A stretch of DNA of 64,000 bases from Natronospira proteinivora. Lineage in GTDB: Bacteria > Pseudomonadota > Gammaproteobacteria > Natronospirales > Natronospiraceae. The stretch is from the NCBI RefSeq assembly GCF_024170465.1, contig NZ_JALJYF010000002.1:1-64000 (forward strand). Reading direction: 5' to 3'. The translations under genes were made by a program, and so were the position numbers. Each line of letters starts with the position of its first letter. Within the stretch, counting starts at the first letter, position 1. Shown here one piece after another: positions 1-8,548 of the stretch. The notes below the pieces were generated by a model. It saw nothing but the letters and a program-made list of their open reading frames with translations, made no database searches and had not been told where the DNA came from.

Positions 1-180
1 CATTTACCCCCTCCGTGTCCTCCGTGGATTCTCCGTGGTCTCCGTGTTCCAAAAAAGCCGAACCCGCTATAACCTCCTCCGCCTGAATCGCGAATGAATT
101 CGCGCCTACGGTGGGCGGGTTCCTGCCTTCCCCCTGACCCTCTTCGTGTCCTTCTGCCTTTCTTCGTGACCTTCGTGTCA
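1..180. repeat. Dispersed intergenic repeat, copy 1
   Basis: Positions 1-180 match 1578-1753 closely; the first 108 or so bases are almost identical and the rest is similar with small gaps. The unit contains CCTCCGTG and CTCCGTGG motifs, an AT-rich middle and a TTCGTGTCCTTC tail. Both copies lie directly beyond the stop codon of a minus-strand gene (stops at 216 and 1766). No open reading frame or transposase is seen in it. The copy may continue beyond the window edge. Confidence 0.85.
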
Positions 181-215
181 CGCCTGTAAGACCCGCCGCC
201 AAACCCCACGAACGT

Positions 216-1202
216 CTATAGTCTTCTCAACAATTTAAAGAACTCTTCGTGGGGCGCTTCCCCGACCCAGCCGTTCATGACGGATTCCAGCTCCCCGTCT
301 TCAATAAAATAGAAACGGGGTGTCGTGTGGAAGGCTATGGTCTCCGGCCAATCGCTTTCACGCCAAGCGATTCGCATCTTGATATGTTCGGCATCCTGGT
401 TCCAATCATGGATCCGGGACAAAGCGCGGCCGGTATTGGACTGACGGGTTACCCAATGAACGGGAACCCCCGCGTCATGAATCTTGTGATGATTCTCATC
501 CAGGTATTCCATGGCCTCCTTGGAAAAATGGCAACCGGAATCCACCGCGGCAATTACCATTGGTCCTCTTTCCAGATTCAAGGATTCAACCTCGAATTGG
601 ACATTTGAGTCACTGCCTCCCGGCCGCAGTAAATTCAAAGCTTCGCCCCCACCGGGGCGAATACCGTACAAACTTTCACGGCGCTGGCTTTCATCAATCC
701 CCATGTGATCAGCAAAATTCCTGGCCTCGTCGAATAGGCGGGCATTGATCAGACTGTAATAACTCAGGATTTCGTGCTGCTCCATCGGCGGATGCTGTCC
801 ATCCGACTGAGGCGCCGATGGTCGCTGTTGCAACTCCTTGGAAACAGACTTCATCAGGCGGGCACTTAGCTCATCGGGCATATAGAAACTCGCCGTATAG
901 GCAGTCCGATAAACCTCCTGCAATGCTCCCGAAGCTAAAACCGGGAATGGCTCCGCTTCAAGCACGCCTTTAAATAATCGGTGGAATTCTTCTTGAATCG
1001 GAAGGAAGATATCCCGGTGATTGCTTCCAAGCTCCTCCTGGTCAGGCAAATTGCCGTGGTACTCGTCGTGAAAGGCCATGAATGCCTCATAAGACCCGGC
1101 AACATCCAGCGGGCGAGGTGCCTCCGACTCTGCCGCATGAACGGCATTAGCCTGAAATACCAGCAGAGCAGCCCCCACCATCAACCGTTTAATTTTACTC
1201 AT
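216..1202 (-). CDS. Secreted thioredoxin-fold protein with a CxxS motif
   Basis: About 328 residues. The first 24 residues look like a signal peptide (MSKIKRLMVGAALLVFQ then ANAVHA), suggesting export to the periplasm. This favours the ATG at 1202 over in-frame ATGs at 1211 and 1229, which would put charged residues ahead of the signal. The C-terminal third resembles a DsbC/thioredoxin-like fold: a hydrophobic strand (MVIAAVDSGCHFSKEAMEYL) carries a single CHFS motif, and a cis-Pro-like TTPRFYF segment follows. CxxS instead of CxxC would allow mixed disulfides or binding but not ordinary dithiol oxidation. The N-terminal 200 residues are helical and I do not recognise them. The substrate is unknown. 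The gene stands alone, bordered by repeats on its 3' side. Confidence 0.7.
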   Translation of the reverse strand: MSKIKRLMVGAALLVFQANAVHAAESEAPRPLDVAGSYEAFMAFHDEYHGNLPDQEELGSNHRDIFLPIQEEFHRLFKGVLEAEPFPVLASGALQEVYRTAYTASFYMPDELSARLMKSVSKELQQRPSAPQSDGQHPPMEQHEILSYYSLINARLFDEARNFADHMGIDESQRRESLYGIRPGGGEALNLLRPGGSDSNVQFEVESLNLERGPMVIAAVDSGCHFSKEAMEYLDENHHKIHDAGVPVHWVTRQSNTGRALSRIHDWNQDAEHIKMRIAWRESDWPETIAFHTTPRFYFIEDGELESVMNGWVGEAPHEEFFKLLRRL

Positions 1203-1320
1203 AGATTCCATTCTCTCTTCAACGTTCATCCCAATTTATATCAAACACTATCTCCAACTATAGCAGTCAATTCAGTCACGATCAGACCCCTCGTCGCTAC
1301 CACACATTTTTCAATACAGA

Positions 1321-1751
1321 ACACGAAGGACACGAAGTAAGGCAGAAAGACGCGAAGGGTGATTAAGGTTTAGAGCTCGAGGGGTATAGATGCTGATCGG
1401 ATGGGGCCTAGCTTGGCTTTATGACGCAGAGGTCTCAGAGAATCCGCAGAGACACACAGAGGAAATGACAGCGGATGCTTTTGTTTGATTCCAGCTGTGG
1501 GAGCGGCGTCCGCCGCGATCAAGGCTTCGACTGACTCTAGTCGCGGCGGACGCCGCTCCCACAGTTATTGCCTTCCCCATTTACCCCCTCCGTGTCCTCC
1601 GTGGATTCTCCGTGGTCTCCGTGTTCCAAAAAAGCCGAACCCGCTATAACCTCCTCCGCCTGAATCGCGAATAAATTCGCTCCTACGGTGGGGGGTCCTG
1701 CCATACCTAAATCCCTTCGTGTCCTTCTGCCTTTCTTCGTGTCCTTCGTGT
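1321..1751. repeat. Nested inverted-repeat structure
   Basis: The outer arms are 1321-1359 (ACACGAAGGACACGAAG and on) and 1713-1751, which is its reverse complement with about three mismatches over 39 bp. Weaker middle arms are 1423-1468 (GCAGAGG/AGAGAATCC motifs) and 1578-1627 (CTCCGTGG/GGATTCTCC motifs). The centre is the REP palindrome at 1495-1564. All three pairs are centred near 1530. Confidence 0.75.
1495..1564. repeat. REP-like palindrome, copy 1
   Basis: Two 24-bp arms (1495-1518 and 1541-1564) are perfect inverted repeats starting CTGTGGGAGCGGC and separated by 22 bp. The GTGGGAGCGGC...GCCGCGA core is shared with the element at 62550-62620 and is typical of REP sequences in gammaproteobacteria. 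Confidence 0.85.
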
Positions 1752-1757
1752 GCGCCT
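1578..1757. repeat. Dispersed intergenic repeat, copy 2
   Basis: Second copy of the sequence at 1-180. It starts with the same CATTTACCCCCTCCGTGTCC and ends with TTCGTGTCCTTCGTGTGC, nine bases short of the stop codon of the membrane protease gene. Confidence 0.85.
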
Positions 1758-1765
1758 TTAAAAAG

Positions 1766-2263
1766 CTAACCGCCAAAGAACCAGACCATGCCGAAGTTGT
1801 ACCAGACGTGGATCAGGATGGGGCTGCCCAGGGTATTGTGGCGTTCACGGAACCAGCCGAAGATCAGGGAGGGGAAGAAGATCAGGGCGGCCCAGAGGGG
1901 TGTTTGATAGATCAGGTGGCTGGCGGCGAACAGGACACTGGTGATGAGGTTGGCCAGGGTCAGGATGCCGAAGGCCTTCTGGGTCTTGCTGGCAATCCAG
2001 TCCTGGATCAGACCCCGGAAGACGATTTCCTCCATGACGGGATAGATCAACACGGGCAGAAGAAAGACCCAGCGATTTTGCAAAGGCCAGCCCCAGTTGT
2101 CCGTGGGGGTGAGCACAAACAGCATCGCCGACCAGGTGATGGGCCCCAGGGTCATCACCAGCCAGAAGACATCATCCTTCCAGCGGATACCACCAAAGCG
2201 AAGGGGCCGCATGCCGGCGGCCCCTCGCTTGCCTGTCGCGTCTTTCAACGAATCGTTTTCCAT
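1766..2263 (-). CDS. CPBP-family (CAAX-type) intramembrane protease
   Basis: 165 residues with several hydrophobic segments. It carries the signatures of the CPBP glutamic-type intramembrane protease family: EEIVFRG (EExxxR) near residue 78, an ASHLIY His motif near 114, and HVWYN (HxxxN) near 152. These residues usually form the active site in the membrane. At 165 residues it is short for the family, close to the compact members linked to protein-sorting tags, but no tagged substrate is seen nearby. The start codon overlaps the clpB stop (TAATG), so it is probably translated together with clpB. The substrate is unknown. Confidence 0.8.
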   Translation of the reverse strand: MENDSLKDATGKRGAAGMRPLRFGGIRWKDDVFWLVMTLGPITWSAMLFVLTPTDNWGWPLQNRWVFLLPVLIYPVMEEIVFRGLIQDWIASKTQKAFGILTLANLITSVLFAASHLIYQTPLWAALIFFPSLIFGWFRERHNTLGSPILIHVWYNFGMVWFFGG

Positions 2264-4872
2264 TAATGCACCGCAGCGGTTCTCGGTGAGGTTTCTTCGG
2301 TGGTGAAGACAAAGCCGTCCTCACCCAAGCTTACCCAAATGGTATCACCCGGGCCGAAGTCGCCGCCGAGGATCCGTTCAGCCAGGGGGTTCTCCACCCG
2401 CTGCTGAATGGCCCGCTTGAGCGGCCGGGCCCCATAAACCGGATCGAAGCCCGCCTCGCCCAGCTTGTCCAGCGCGTCTTCGCTGATCTCCAGCTGCATA
2501 TCCCGCTCCACCAGGCGCTGGCGGAGATTGCGCAGCTGAATATCGGCGATCTGGCGGATCTGGGCCCGGTCCAGGGCATGGAAGACCACCACATCATCGA
2601 TGCGGTTGATGAATTCCGGCCGGAAGTGCTGACCGACCACGCCCATCACGGCTTGCTTCATCTGTTCATAGTCACTGTCATGCGTGAAACCCTGGATCTC
2701 CTGGGAGCCCAGGTTGGAAGTCATGACGATGACAGTGTTTCTGAAGTCCACCGTGCGACCCTGTCCATCGGTGAGACGGCCATCATCCAGGACCTGCAGC
2801 AGGATGTTGAAGACATCCGCATGGGCCTTTTCCACCTCATCCAGGAGGATCACCGAATAGGGCCGGCGACGGACCTTCTCGGTGAGGTAGCCGCCCTCGT
2901 CATAGCCCACATAGCCGGGGGGTGCGCCCACCAGCCGTGCCACAGAATGCTTTTCCATGAACTCGGACATGTCGATGCGAACCATGGCCTCCTCGGTGTC
3001 GAAGAGGAAATGGGCCAGGGCCTTGCACAGCTCGGTCTTGCCCACGCCGGTGGGGCCCAGGAAAAGGAAAGAGCCATTGGGCCGATGGGGGTCGGCAATG
3101 CCGGCCCGGGAGCGGCGAATGGCGTCGGAGACCACCTTGAGGGCCTCGTCCTGGCCCACCACGCGCTGGCTCAAAGACTCTTCCATGCGCAGCAGTTTTT
3201 CCTTCTCCGACTCCAGCATCTTGGCCACCGGGATCCCGGTCCAGCGGGAAACCACTTCGGCCACTTCCTCGTCGGTCACGCGATTGCGCAGGAGTTTTGT
3301 TTCAGATTGAGTGTTGCTCTCACCAATTTCAGCAATACGCCTTTCAAGTTCCGGGATGCGCCAATGCTTAAGCTCAGCCATTCGTTCCAGGTTTGGTTCA
3401 CGCCGGGCGATCTCCAGCTCAGTACGGGCCCGATCCAGCTCTTCCTTGAGATGGGTCGCACCCTGGACCGAGGCTTTCTCGCTCTTCCAGATTTCTTCCA
3501 GGTCGGCGTATTCCCGTTCCAGCTCACCGATCTCCTCATCCAGGTTTTCAAGCCGTCGCAGAGAAGCCTCGTCCTTTTCCTTTTTCAGGGCCTCACGCTC
3601 GATCTTGAGCTGAATCAGGCGACGCTCGAGGCGGTCCATGGATTCAGGCTTGGAGTCGATCTCCATGCGAATCCGGCTGGCGGCCTCGTCGATCAGGTCG
3701 ATGGCCTTGTCGGGCAGCTGGCGATCGGTGATGTAGCGATGGGACAGTGAGGCGGCGGCCACGATGGCCGGATCGGTGATCTCTACCCCATGGTGAACCT
3801 CGTAGCGCTCCTTCAAGCCGCGCAAGATGGCGACGGTGTCTTCTTCACTGGGCTCATCCACCAGCACTTTCTGGAAACGCCGCTCCAGGGCCGCATCCTT
3901 TTCCAGATGCTTGCGGTATTCATCCAGGGTGGTGGCACCCACGCAATGAAGCTCACCCCGGGCCAGGGCAGGCTTGAGCATATTGCCGGCATCCATGGAG
4001 CCTTCCGCCTTGCCGGCACCCACCATGGTGTGGATCTCGTCGATGAACAGGATCACCCGGCCTTCTTCCTGGCCCAGTTCCTTGAGCACGGCCTTGAGCC
4101 GTTCCTCGAAATCGCCGCGATACTTGGCACCCGCCAACAGGGCGCCCATGTCCAGAGACAGAACCCGCTTGTCCTTGAGGCCCTCGGGCACTTCGCCGTT
4201 GATGATGCGCTGGGCCAAGCCTTCCACGATGGCGGTCTTGCCCACGCCGGGCTCACCGATCAGGACCGGGTTGTTCTTGGTCCGGCGCTGGAGCACCTGC
4301 ACGGTGCGGCGAATCTCTTCGTCACGGCCGATCACCGGGTCCAGCTTGCCCTGCTCGGCCCGCTCGGTGAGATCAATGGTATATTTCTCAAGGGCCTGGC
4401 GCTGATCCTCGGCGTTGGGATCGTCCACGCTCTCGCCACCGCGCACCTCGTCGATGGCCTTTTCGATGGCGCCCTTGACCGCACCCGCATCCTTCAGAAT
4501 CTGGCCCAGTTCACCCTTGGCATCTACCGCCGCGAGCAGAAACAGCTCGCTGGAGATGTAGCTGTCGCCCCGCTTCTGGGCCAGCTTGTCGCAACCATTG
4601 AGCAGGCGAATCAGATCTTGGGAAGGATGCACCTCATTCTCACCGCCCGAAACCGTGGGCAGGCGATCAATGGCCTGGCCCAATTTGGAGCGCAGTCGAT
4701 TGACTTCCACACCGGCCTTGTCCAGCAGCGGCCGCAGGCCACCACCATCCTGATCCAGCATGGCCTGCATCACATGCACCGGTTCCATGAACTGGTGATC
4801 CCGGCCCAAGGCCAGGGAGTTGGCATCGGCCAATGCCAGTTGAAATTTGCTTGTCAGTTTATCCATTCGCAT
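2263..4872 (-). CDS. clpB: ClpB disaggregase (HSP104/AAA+)
   Basis: 869 residues, full length for ClpB. The N-terminal Clp_N repeats begin [18 protein letters not shown], very like E. coli ClpB. The first AAA+ module has a Walker A (GEPGVGKTA near residue 206), followed by a long coiled-coil middle domain (about 400-540) and the second AAA+ module (GPTGVGKTE, later [13 protein letters not shown]). ClpB rescues aggregated proteins in the cytoplasm with DnaK/DnaJ/GrpE. A sigma32-like promoter lies upstream at 4909-4936. The membrane protease gene follows with a TAATG overlap, which would place that protease under heat-shock control if co-transcribed. Confidence 0.97.
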   Translation of the reverse strand: MRMDKLTSKFQLALADANSLALGRDHQFMEPVHVMQAMLDQDGGGLRPLLDKAGVEVNRLRSKLGQAIDRLPTVSGGENEVHPSQDLIRLLNGCDKLAQKRGDSYISSELFLLAAVDAKGELGQILKDAGAVKGAIEKAIDEVRGGESVDDPNAEDQRQALEKYTIDLTERAEQGKLDPVIGRDEEIRRTVQVLQRRTKNNPVLIGEPGVGKTAIVEGLAQRIINGEVPEGLKDKRVLSLDMGALLAGAKYRGDFEERLKAVLKELGQEEGRVILFIDEIHTMVGAGKAEGSMDAGNMLKPALARGELHCVGATTLDEYRKHLEKDAALERRFQKVLVDEPSEEDTVAILRGLKERYEVHHGVEITDPAIVAAASLSHRYITDRQLPDKAIDLIDEAASRIRMEIDSKPESMDRLERRLIQLKIEREALKKEKDEASLRRLENLDEEIGELEREYADLEEIWKSEKASVQGATHLKEELDRARTELEIARREPNLERMAELKHWRIPELERRIAEIGESNTQSETKLLRNRVTDEEVAEVVSRWTGIPVAKMLESEKEKLLRMEESLSQRVVGQDEALKVVSDAIRRSRAGIADPHRPNGSFLFLGPTGVGKTELCKALAHFLFDTEEAMVRIDMSEFMEKHSVARLVGAPPGYVGYDEGGYLTEKVRRRPYSVILLDEVEKAHADVFNILLQVLDDGRLTDGQGRTVDFRNTVIVMTSNLGSQEIQGFTHDSDYEQMKQAVMGVVGQHFRPEFINRIDDVVVFHALDRAQIRQIADIQLRNLRQRLVERDMQLEISEDALDKLGEAGFDPVYGARPLKRAIQQRVENPLAERILGGDFGPGDTIWVSLGEDGFVFTTEETSPRTAAVH

Positions 4873-4908
4873 CGGACACTCTCCCGGAATACTTCATCAC
4901 TGCCTAGA

Positions 4909-4936
4909 CAATGGAGACATTCCGGGCGCTTTCAAG
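4909..4936 (-). promoter_or_regulatory. Putative sigma32 heat-shock promoter of clpB
   Basis: On the minus strand, CTTGAAA (4936-4930) is followed after 13 bases by CTCCATTG (4916-4909). This fits the sigma32 consensus CTTGAAA-N11-16-CCCCATNT in all -35 positions and most -10 positions. The start of transcription would be near 4902, leaving a leader of about 30 nt before the clpB ATG. Confidence 0.7.
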
Positions 4937-4956
4937 CGAAACGTCTGATAGGGGCG

Positions 4957-5709
4957 TTAGTGGGCCAGGTGATGGAGGAGGAAAATCACGCCCCCACCGG
5001 CCAAAATGGCCAGGCTTTGCAAGGCACTGACACGCGGGCGATGTTCCCGCTGCAGCTCAGGGATGAGGGTGACCAGAGCGATATAGCTGAACAGGGCAGC
5101 CGCCACCACCAGAATAAAGGGACGCACGGCGGTCATGGGTTCCAGCCAGAACCAGGCCAGCGCCCCGCCCGGCACAATCGCCAGACTGGAGAGCAGTTTC
5201 AACAAGAACGCCCTGAAGCGGCGGAAACCGCTATTGAGCAAGATCGCCAGGGCGCTCAGCTCATGGGGCACTTCGTGGGCGATCACCGCCAGGGCCGTGG
5301 CCGCACCCAGTACGGGATCGGTGAGAAAGGCCGCCACCACCACCACGCCATCGACGAATTTATGCACCGCGTCCGAGATCAGCACCACCGTCCCGGCTGG
5401 GCGGGCCATATCCGCCTGTTTCTGGTGGTGCCGCCAACGCAGGAATTTTTCCAGCAAAAAAGCCACGATCAAGGTGAGAAAAAAGACCTGGCCCACGCGC
5501 TCCAGATCCGGGCGTTCCAGTTCTTCCAGAGCGTGGGGGATCAATTCGAAGAAAGCCGCGCCCAGCAAAGCGCCAACGGCGAAACCAATCAGCAATGGCA
5601 GGCTCTGATCCCGCCAATGCCCGGGGGCCAAGAGGAACAGGGACGCCATCAAGGTCCCCGTCAGCCCGGCCAGCAGGGCCAGAAAGAGGGCCTGCATTAG
5701 TTCGATCAT
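4957..5709 (-). CDS. ZIP family divalent metal transporter
   Basis: 250 residues with about eight membrane segments. The ZIP metal-site helices are visible: DAVHKFVDG near residue 113 (family HNFxDG) and AHEVPHELSALAI near 144 (family HEIPHELGD). Such proteins move zinc or other divalent cations across the inner membrane. A His/Gln-rich loop (RHHQKQ) near residue 93 fits the usual cytoplasmic metal-binding loop. It lies between clpB and pgeF in the same direction with gaps of about 80-100 bp, so co-transcription is possible but not shown. The metal cannot be told from the sequence. Confidence 0.85.
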   Translation of the reverse strand: MIELMQALFLALLAGLTGTLMASLFLLAPGHWRDQSLPLLIGFAVGALLGAAFFELIPHALEELERPDLERVGQVFFLTLIVAFLLEKFLRWRHHQKQADMARPAGTVVLISDAVHKFVDGVVVVAAFLTDPVLGAATALAVIAHEVPHELSALAILLNSGFRRFRAFLLKLLSSLAIVPGGALAWFWLEPMTAVRPFILVVAAALFSYIALVTLIPELQREHRPRVSALQSLAILAGGGVIFLLHHLAH

Positions 5710-5810
5710 GTTGCGTCCCTTTTATTTTTGCCGATTCAACTGCAGCCGACTCAGCCGCAGTACTTATCCCCCATCGGCCGAATCAGACTGTTACATTATA
5801 ACCCTAACCG

Positions 5811-6566
5811 TCAAGCCCCATGGGTCATCCAGATCAGACTGGCCATGCGTCCGCAGGGCGCTTGCCGCCGGTGGGAATAGAAACGCGCCGGGTCACTGAA
5901 TGTGCACACATCTCCACCGCCCACCCAGGTCACACCAGCCGCCTGCAAACGCCGTTGCGCCAGTGCATACAGATCGGCCCGCCAATGACCCGGACCATCC
6001 GAGGCAAACGCCGCCGCACAATCGGCATCCTGGTCGAGAAAGGCCTGACGAACCTCCTCACCTACCTGAAAAGCCCCAGGGCCAATGGCCGGACCCAGCC
6101 AGGCACACAATCCCGGTGGTGATTCGGGCATGGCGGCAAGCAGGTTTTCCAGCACGCCGGCTGCCAGGCCACGCCAACCAGCATGAGCAATGCCGACACA
6201 GGCACCATCGCGACTGGCCAGAAAGACCGGCAGGCAATCCGCCGTCAGCACGGCACAAATCACATCCGGCTGATCCGTCCAGGCAGCATCGGCCTCGGGG
6301 GCTGGCGCTTGTTGCGGGAGCCGCACGGCCCGGCATCCATGCACCTGTTTCAACCATTGGGGAGAAGCGGGCAGCCCCGCCAGCGCCTGAAGCTTGCGTC
6401 GATTGGCCTGCACGGCGGCCGGCTCATCGCCCACATGTCCGCCCAGGTTCAGTCCCTGCCAAGGCCCCCGACTGGCCCCGGTATCGTTCTCGGGGTGGCG
6501 CCCAGTGGTCAACGCCCGAACCCGAGGCGAGACCGGCCATTCGGCTTGCAGAAAGGCCGGATCCAT
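5811..6566 (-). CDS. pgeF: Purine nucleoside phosphorylase PgeF (YfiH, laccase-domain)
   Basis: About 251 residues of the YfiH/LACC1 family, once called polyphenol oxidase. Conserved metal-site segments are present: TADCLPVFLASRDG near residue 113, HAGWRGLAAG near 133 and GPAIGPGAFQVGEEV near 167. Family members act as purine nucleoside phosphorylases/deaminases and, in E. coli, edit misincorporated peptidoglycan precursors. The ATG overlaps the rluD stop by one base (TGATG), the classical rluD-yfiH pairing. Confidence 0.92.
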   Translation of the reverse strand: MDPAFLQAEWPVSPRVRALTTGRHPENDTGASRGPWQGLNLGGHVGDEPAAVQANRRKLQALAGLPASPQWLKQVHGCRAVRLPQQAPAPEADAAWTDQPDVICAVLTADCLPVFLASRDGACVGIAHAGWRGLAAGVLENLLAAMPESPPGLCAWLGPAIGPGAFQVGEEVRQAFLDQDADCAAAFASDGPGHWRADLYALAQRRLQAAGVTWVGGGDVCTFSDPARFYSHRRQAPCGRMASLIWMTHGA

Positions 6567-7534
6567 CAAATCCTCCCTCCGGCGGCGCGGGCCGCAGCAT
6601 CATCCCGCAAATGCCCCAGCAATGACCGAAAGTCATCCGGCAATTCCGCCTGAAAATGCATTTCTTCGCCGCTGACCGGATGTATCAACCGCAATTCGGC
6701 GGCATGCAGGGCCTGGCGACGGAAAGCGCGCAGGGCTTGTGCCAGTACTTCGCTGGCCCCCCGGGGCACAGAGAGCCGGCGCCCATAGACAGGATCCCCC
6801 ACGATGGGATAGCGAATATGGGCCAGATGCACTCGAATCTGATGGGTGCGACCGGTCTCCAGCATTACCCGCAACAGACTGTGATACGGAAAGCGTTCCA
6901 GCACCCGGTAATGGGTCACCGCCTCCCGACCTCCCTCCTTGACCGCCATCCGCTTGCGATCCACGGGATGGCGGGCAATGGCCGCCTCCACGGTCCCCCC
7001 AGCCGGCATCGCACCCACTACCAGGGCCCGATACTCCCGACTGATCTCCCGCGCCTGCATGGCCTCGGTCAAACGGGCATGGGCCCGATCACTGCGTGCC
7101 ACCACAAGCAGGCCGCTGGTGTCCTTGTCCAGGCGATGCACCAGGCCATGCCGCGGCACGGACGCCACTTCGGGGAAATAATGTAAAAGGGCATTTTCCA
7201 GTGTCTGATCCGGATTGCCGGCTCCCGGATGAACCACCAGGCCGGCGGGCTTGTTGACGATCAGCAGGTCAGCATCCTCGTGCAGCACGTCCAGTGGCAG
7301 TGCCTGGGGCTGAATGACATTCTCCGCCGCCGGTCGTTCCAGAACCACCTCCTGCCCGGCCCTGACGGAATCCCGGGGCCGGCAAACAGCGCCGTCAAGG
7401 CGAGCCTGCCCCGCCTCAATCCACCCCTTCAGCTGGCTACGGGAATAATCTTGGAACAGCTGGGCCAATGCGCGGTCGAAACGCTGTCCGGCCAGGGATG
7501 GAGGAATCGTGGCTTGCTCACGCAAAATGGGCAT
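6566..7534 (-). CDS. rluD: 23S rRNA pseudouridine synthase RluD
   Basis: 322 residues. An N-terminal S4 RNA-binding domain (about 15-75) precedes the RluA-type catalytic domain with HRLDKDTSGLLVVA near residue 132, whose Asp is the conserved nucleophile. RluD modifies U1911, U1915 and U1917 of helix 69 in the large subunit. It is followed by pgeF with a one-base overlap and is divergent from bamD, an arrangement widespread in gammaproteobacteria. Confidence 0.95.
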   Translation of the reverse strand: MPILREQATIPPSLAGQRFDRALAQLFQDYSRSQLKGWIEAGQARLDGAVCRPRDSVRAGQEVVLERPAAENVIQPQALPLDVLHEDADLLIVNKPAGLVVHPGAGNPDQTLENALLHYFPEVASVPRHGLVHRLDKDTSGLLVVARSDRAHARLTEAMQAREISREYRALVVGAMPAGGTVEAAIARHPVDRKRMAVKEGGREAVTHYRVLERFPYHSLLRVMLETGRTHQIRVHLAHIRYPIVGDPVYGRRLSVPRGASEVLAQALRAFRRQALHAAELRLIHPVSGEEMHFQAELPDDFRSLLGHLRDDAAARAAGGRI

Positions 7535-7595
7535 CTCCGGACGGGAAATTGCGGACGATGCACCACCCGGGTTAGGGTGGCGCGCTTTAGGACGT

Positions 7596-7601
7596 TATAA
7601 T
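7596..7601 (+). promoter_or_regulatory. Likely -10 element of the bamD promoter
   Basis: A perfect TATAAT lies about 100 bp upstream of bamD in the rluD-bamD divergent gap. No good -35 hexamer is found at 17 bp, so the assignment rests on the -10 alone. Confidence 0.45.
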
Positions 7602-7698
7602 ACTGGGTTTGGAAAGAAGGATACCAACCCGACTCGCAGGCCGGGTCGGGAACACCCTTCTGTTTTGCAAACATGTGTCATCACGGAGCCGCCGATCC

Positions 7699-8514
7699 AT
7701 GCACGGCAATAGCACGCTATCAATTCAACCCTTTAACCCCATGCTCCTGATGACCAAGGGGCTGTTACTGGCCTTGGCACTGGTCCTACTGTCCGCTTGC
7801 GCCGGGCGGGATACGGGGCCGGACCTGGATCCTGCGGTGGATGCAGAAGAGCTCTATGACCGCGCCTATGGCCGTTTGCAGGGGGGCAACTATCAAGGGG
7901 CCCTGCAGATGCTGCGGCAGCTTGAAGCCCGCTATCCCTTCACACCGCAGGGTCAGCAAGCTCAACTGGACCAAATATACGCCTATTACCGCATGCGCGA
8001 CCGTCAGGGCACCAATGAAGCCGCGCGTCGCTACATTCGCGAAAATCCGCGAAGCGAACATCTCGCCTACGCCTATTACATGCAGGGCATGGCCTGGTTC
8101 GATCAACGGGCCTCGCTGACAAGACGAGCCATCAACCTGGATCCGGCCCGTCTGGACATCAGCAATGCCCAGCGCTCTTTCGATGCCTTCCGAGATTTAG
8201 TGGAGCGCTTTCCCGACAGTGAATACAGCGATGATGCCCGCATGCGCATGGTTTTCCTGCGCAATCTGATCGCCCGACACCACTGGCATGTGGCCAATCA
8301 CTACTTGGACCGGGGCGCTTACATGGCCGCTGTGGCTCGCGCCACTACGGTCATCGAAGATATGCAACCCAACAGCGTGACGCCCTATATGCTGGAACTG
8401 ATGGCCGAAGCCTATGAAAACGTGGGCGAAAGCGATCTGGCCGAGGATGTCCGAGGCGTACTGGCCCGCTCCTATCCAGATCATGAACGGGGCGAACGCC
8501 CGCACTTCTTCTAA
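7699..8514 (+). CDS. bamD: Outer membrane assembly lipoprotein BamD
   Basis: About 271 residues. A hydrophobic signal ends in the lipobox LLSAC, followed by tetratricopeptide-like helices (LYDRAYGRLQGGNYQGAL, then RYPFTPQGQQAQLDQIYAYY). BamD is the essential lipoprotein partner of BamA and takes part in inserting beta-barrel proteins in the outer membrane. The start is uncertain: the ATG at 7699 has GGAG ten bases upstream, while ATGs at 7741 and 7750 would give a more normal 17-20 residue signal peptide (MTKGLLLALALVLLSAC). It is divergent from rluD and convergent with nadE. Confidence 0.93.
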   Translation: MHGNSTLSIQPFNPMLLMTKGLLLALALVLLSACAGRDTGPDLDPAVDAEELYDRAYGRLQGGNYQGALQMLRQLEARYPFTPQGQQAQLDQIYAYYRMRDRQGTNEAARRYIRENPRSEHLAYAYYMQGMAWFDQRASLTRRAINLDPARLDISNAQRSFDAFRDLVERFPDSEYSDDARMRMVFLRNLIARHHWHVANHYLDRGAYMAAVARATTVIEDMQPNSVTPYMLELMAEAYENVGESDLAEDVRGVLARSYPDHERGERPHFF

Positions 8515-8548
8515 GCACCCTGCCCCCGGATAGAGCTGCGATCGCTTA

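Larger units (their letters stand above)
1203..1765. other. Gene-less interval filled with nested repeats
   Basis: This 563-bp stretch separates the thioredoxin-fold gene from the membrane protease gene. It holds inverted ACACGAAGG arms, GCAGAGG/CTCCGTG arms inside these, a REP palindrome in the centre, and the second copy of the repeat at 1-180. The small frames that can be read through it consist of repeat sequence and are not believable genes. Confidence 0.7.

Noticed and set aside
1537-1776. A 79-codon minus-strand frame between the first two genes
   Set aside because: It consists of repeat sequence (REP arm and CTCCGTG/ACACGAAGG units) and has no start signal.
3790-5700. A 636-codon plus-strand frame opposite clpB and the ZIP gene
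   Set aside because: It crosses two well-identified minus-strand genes and their promoter and matches no family.
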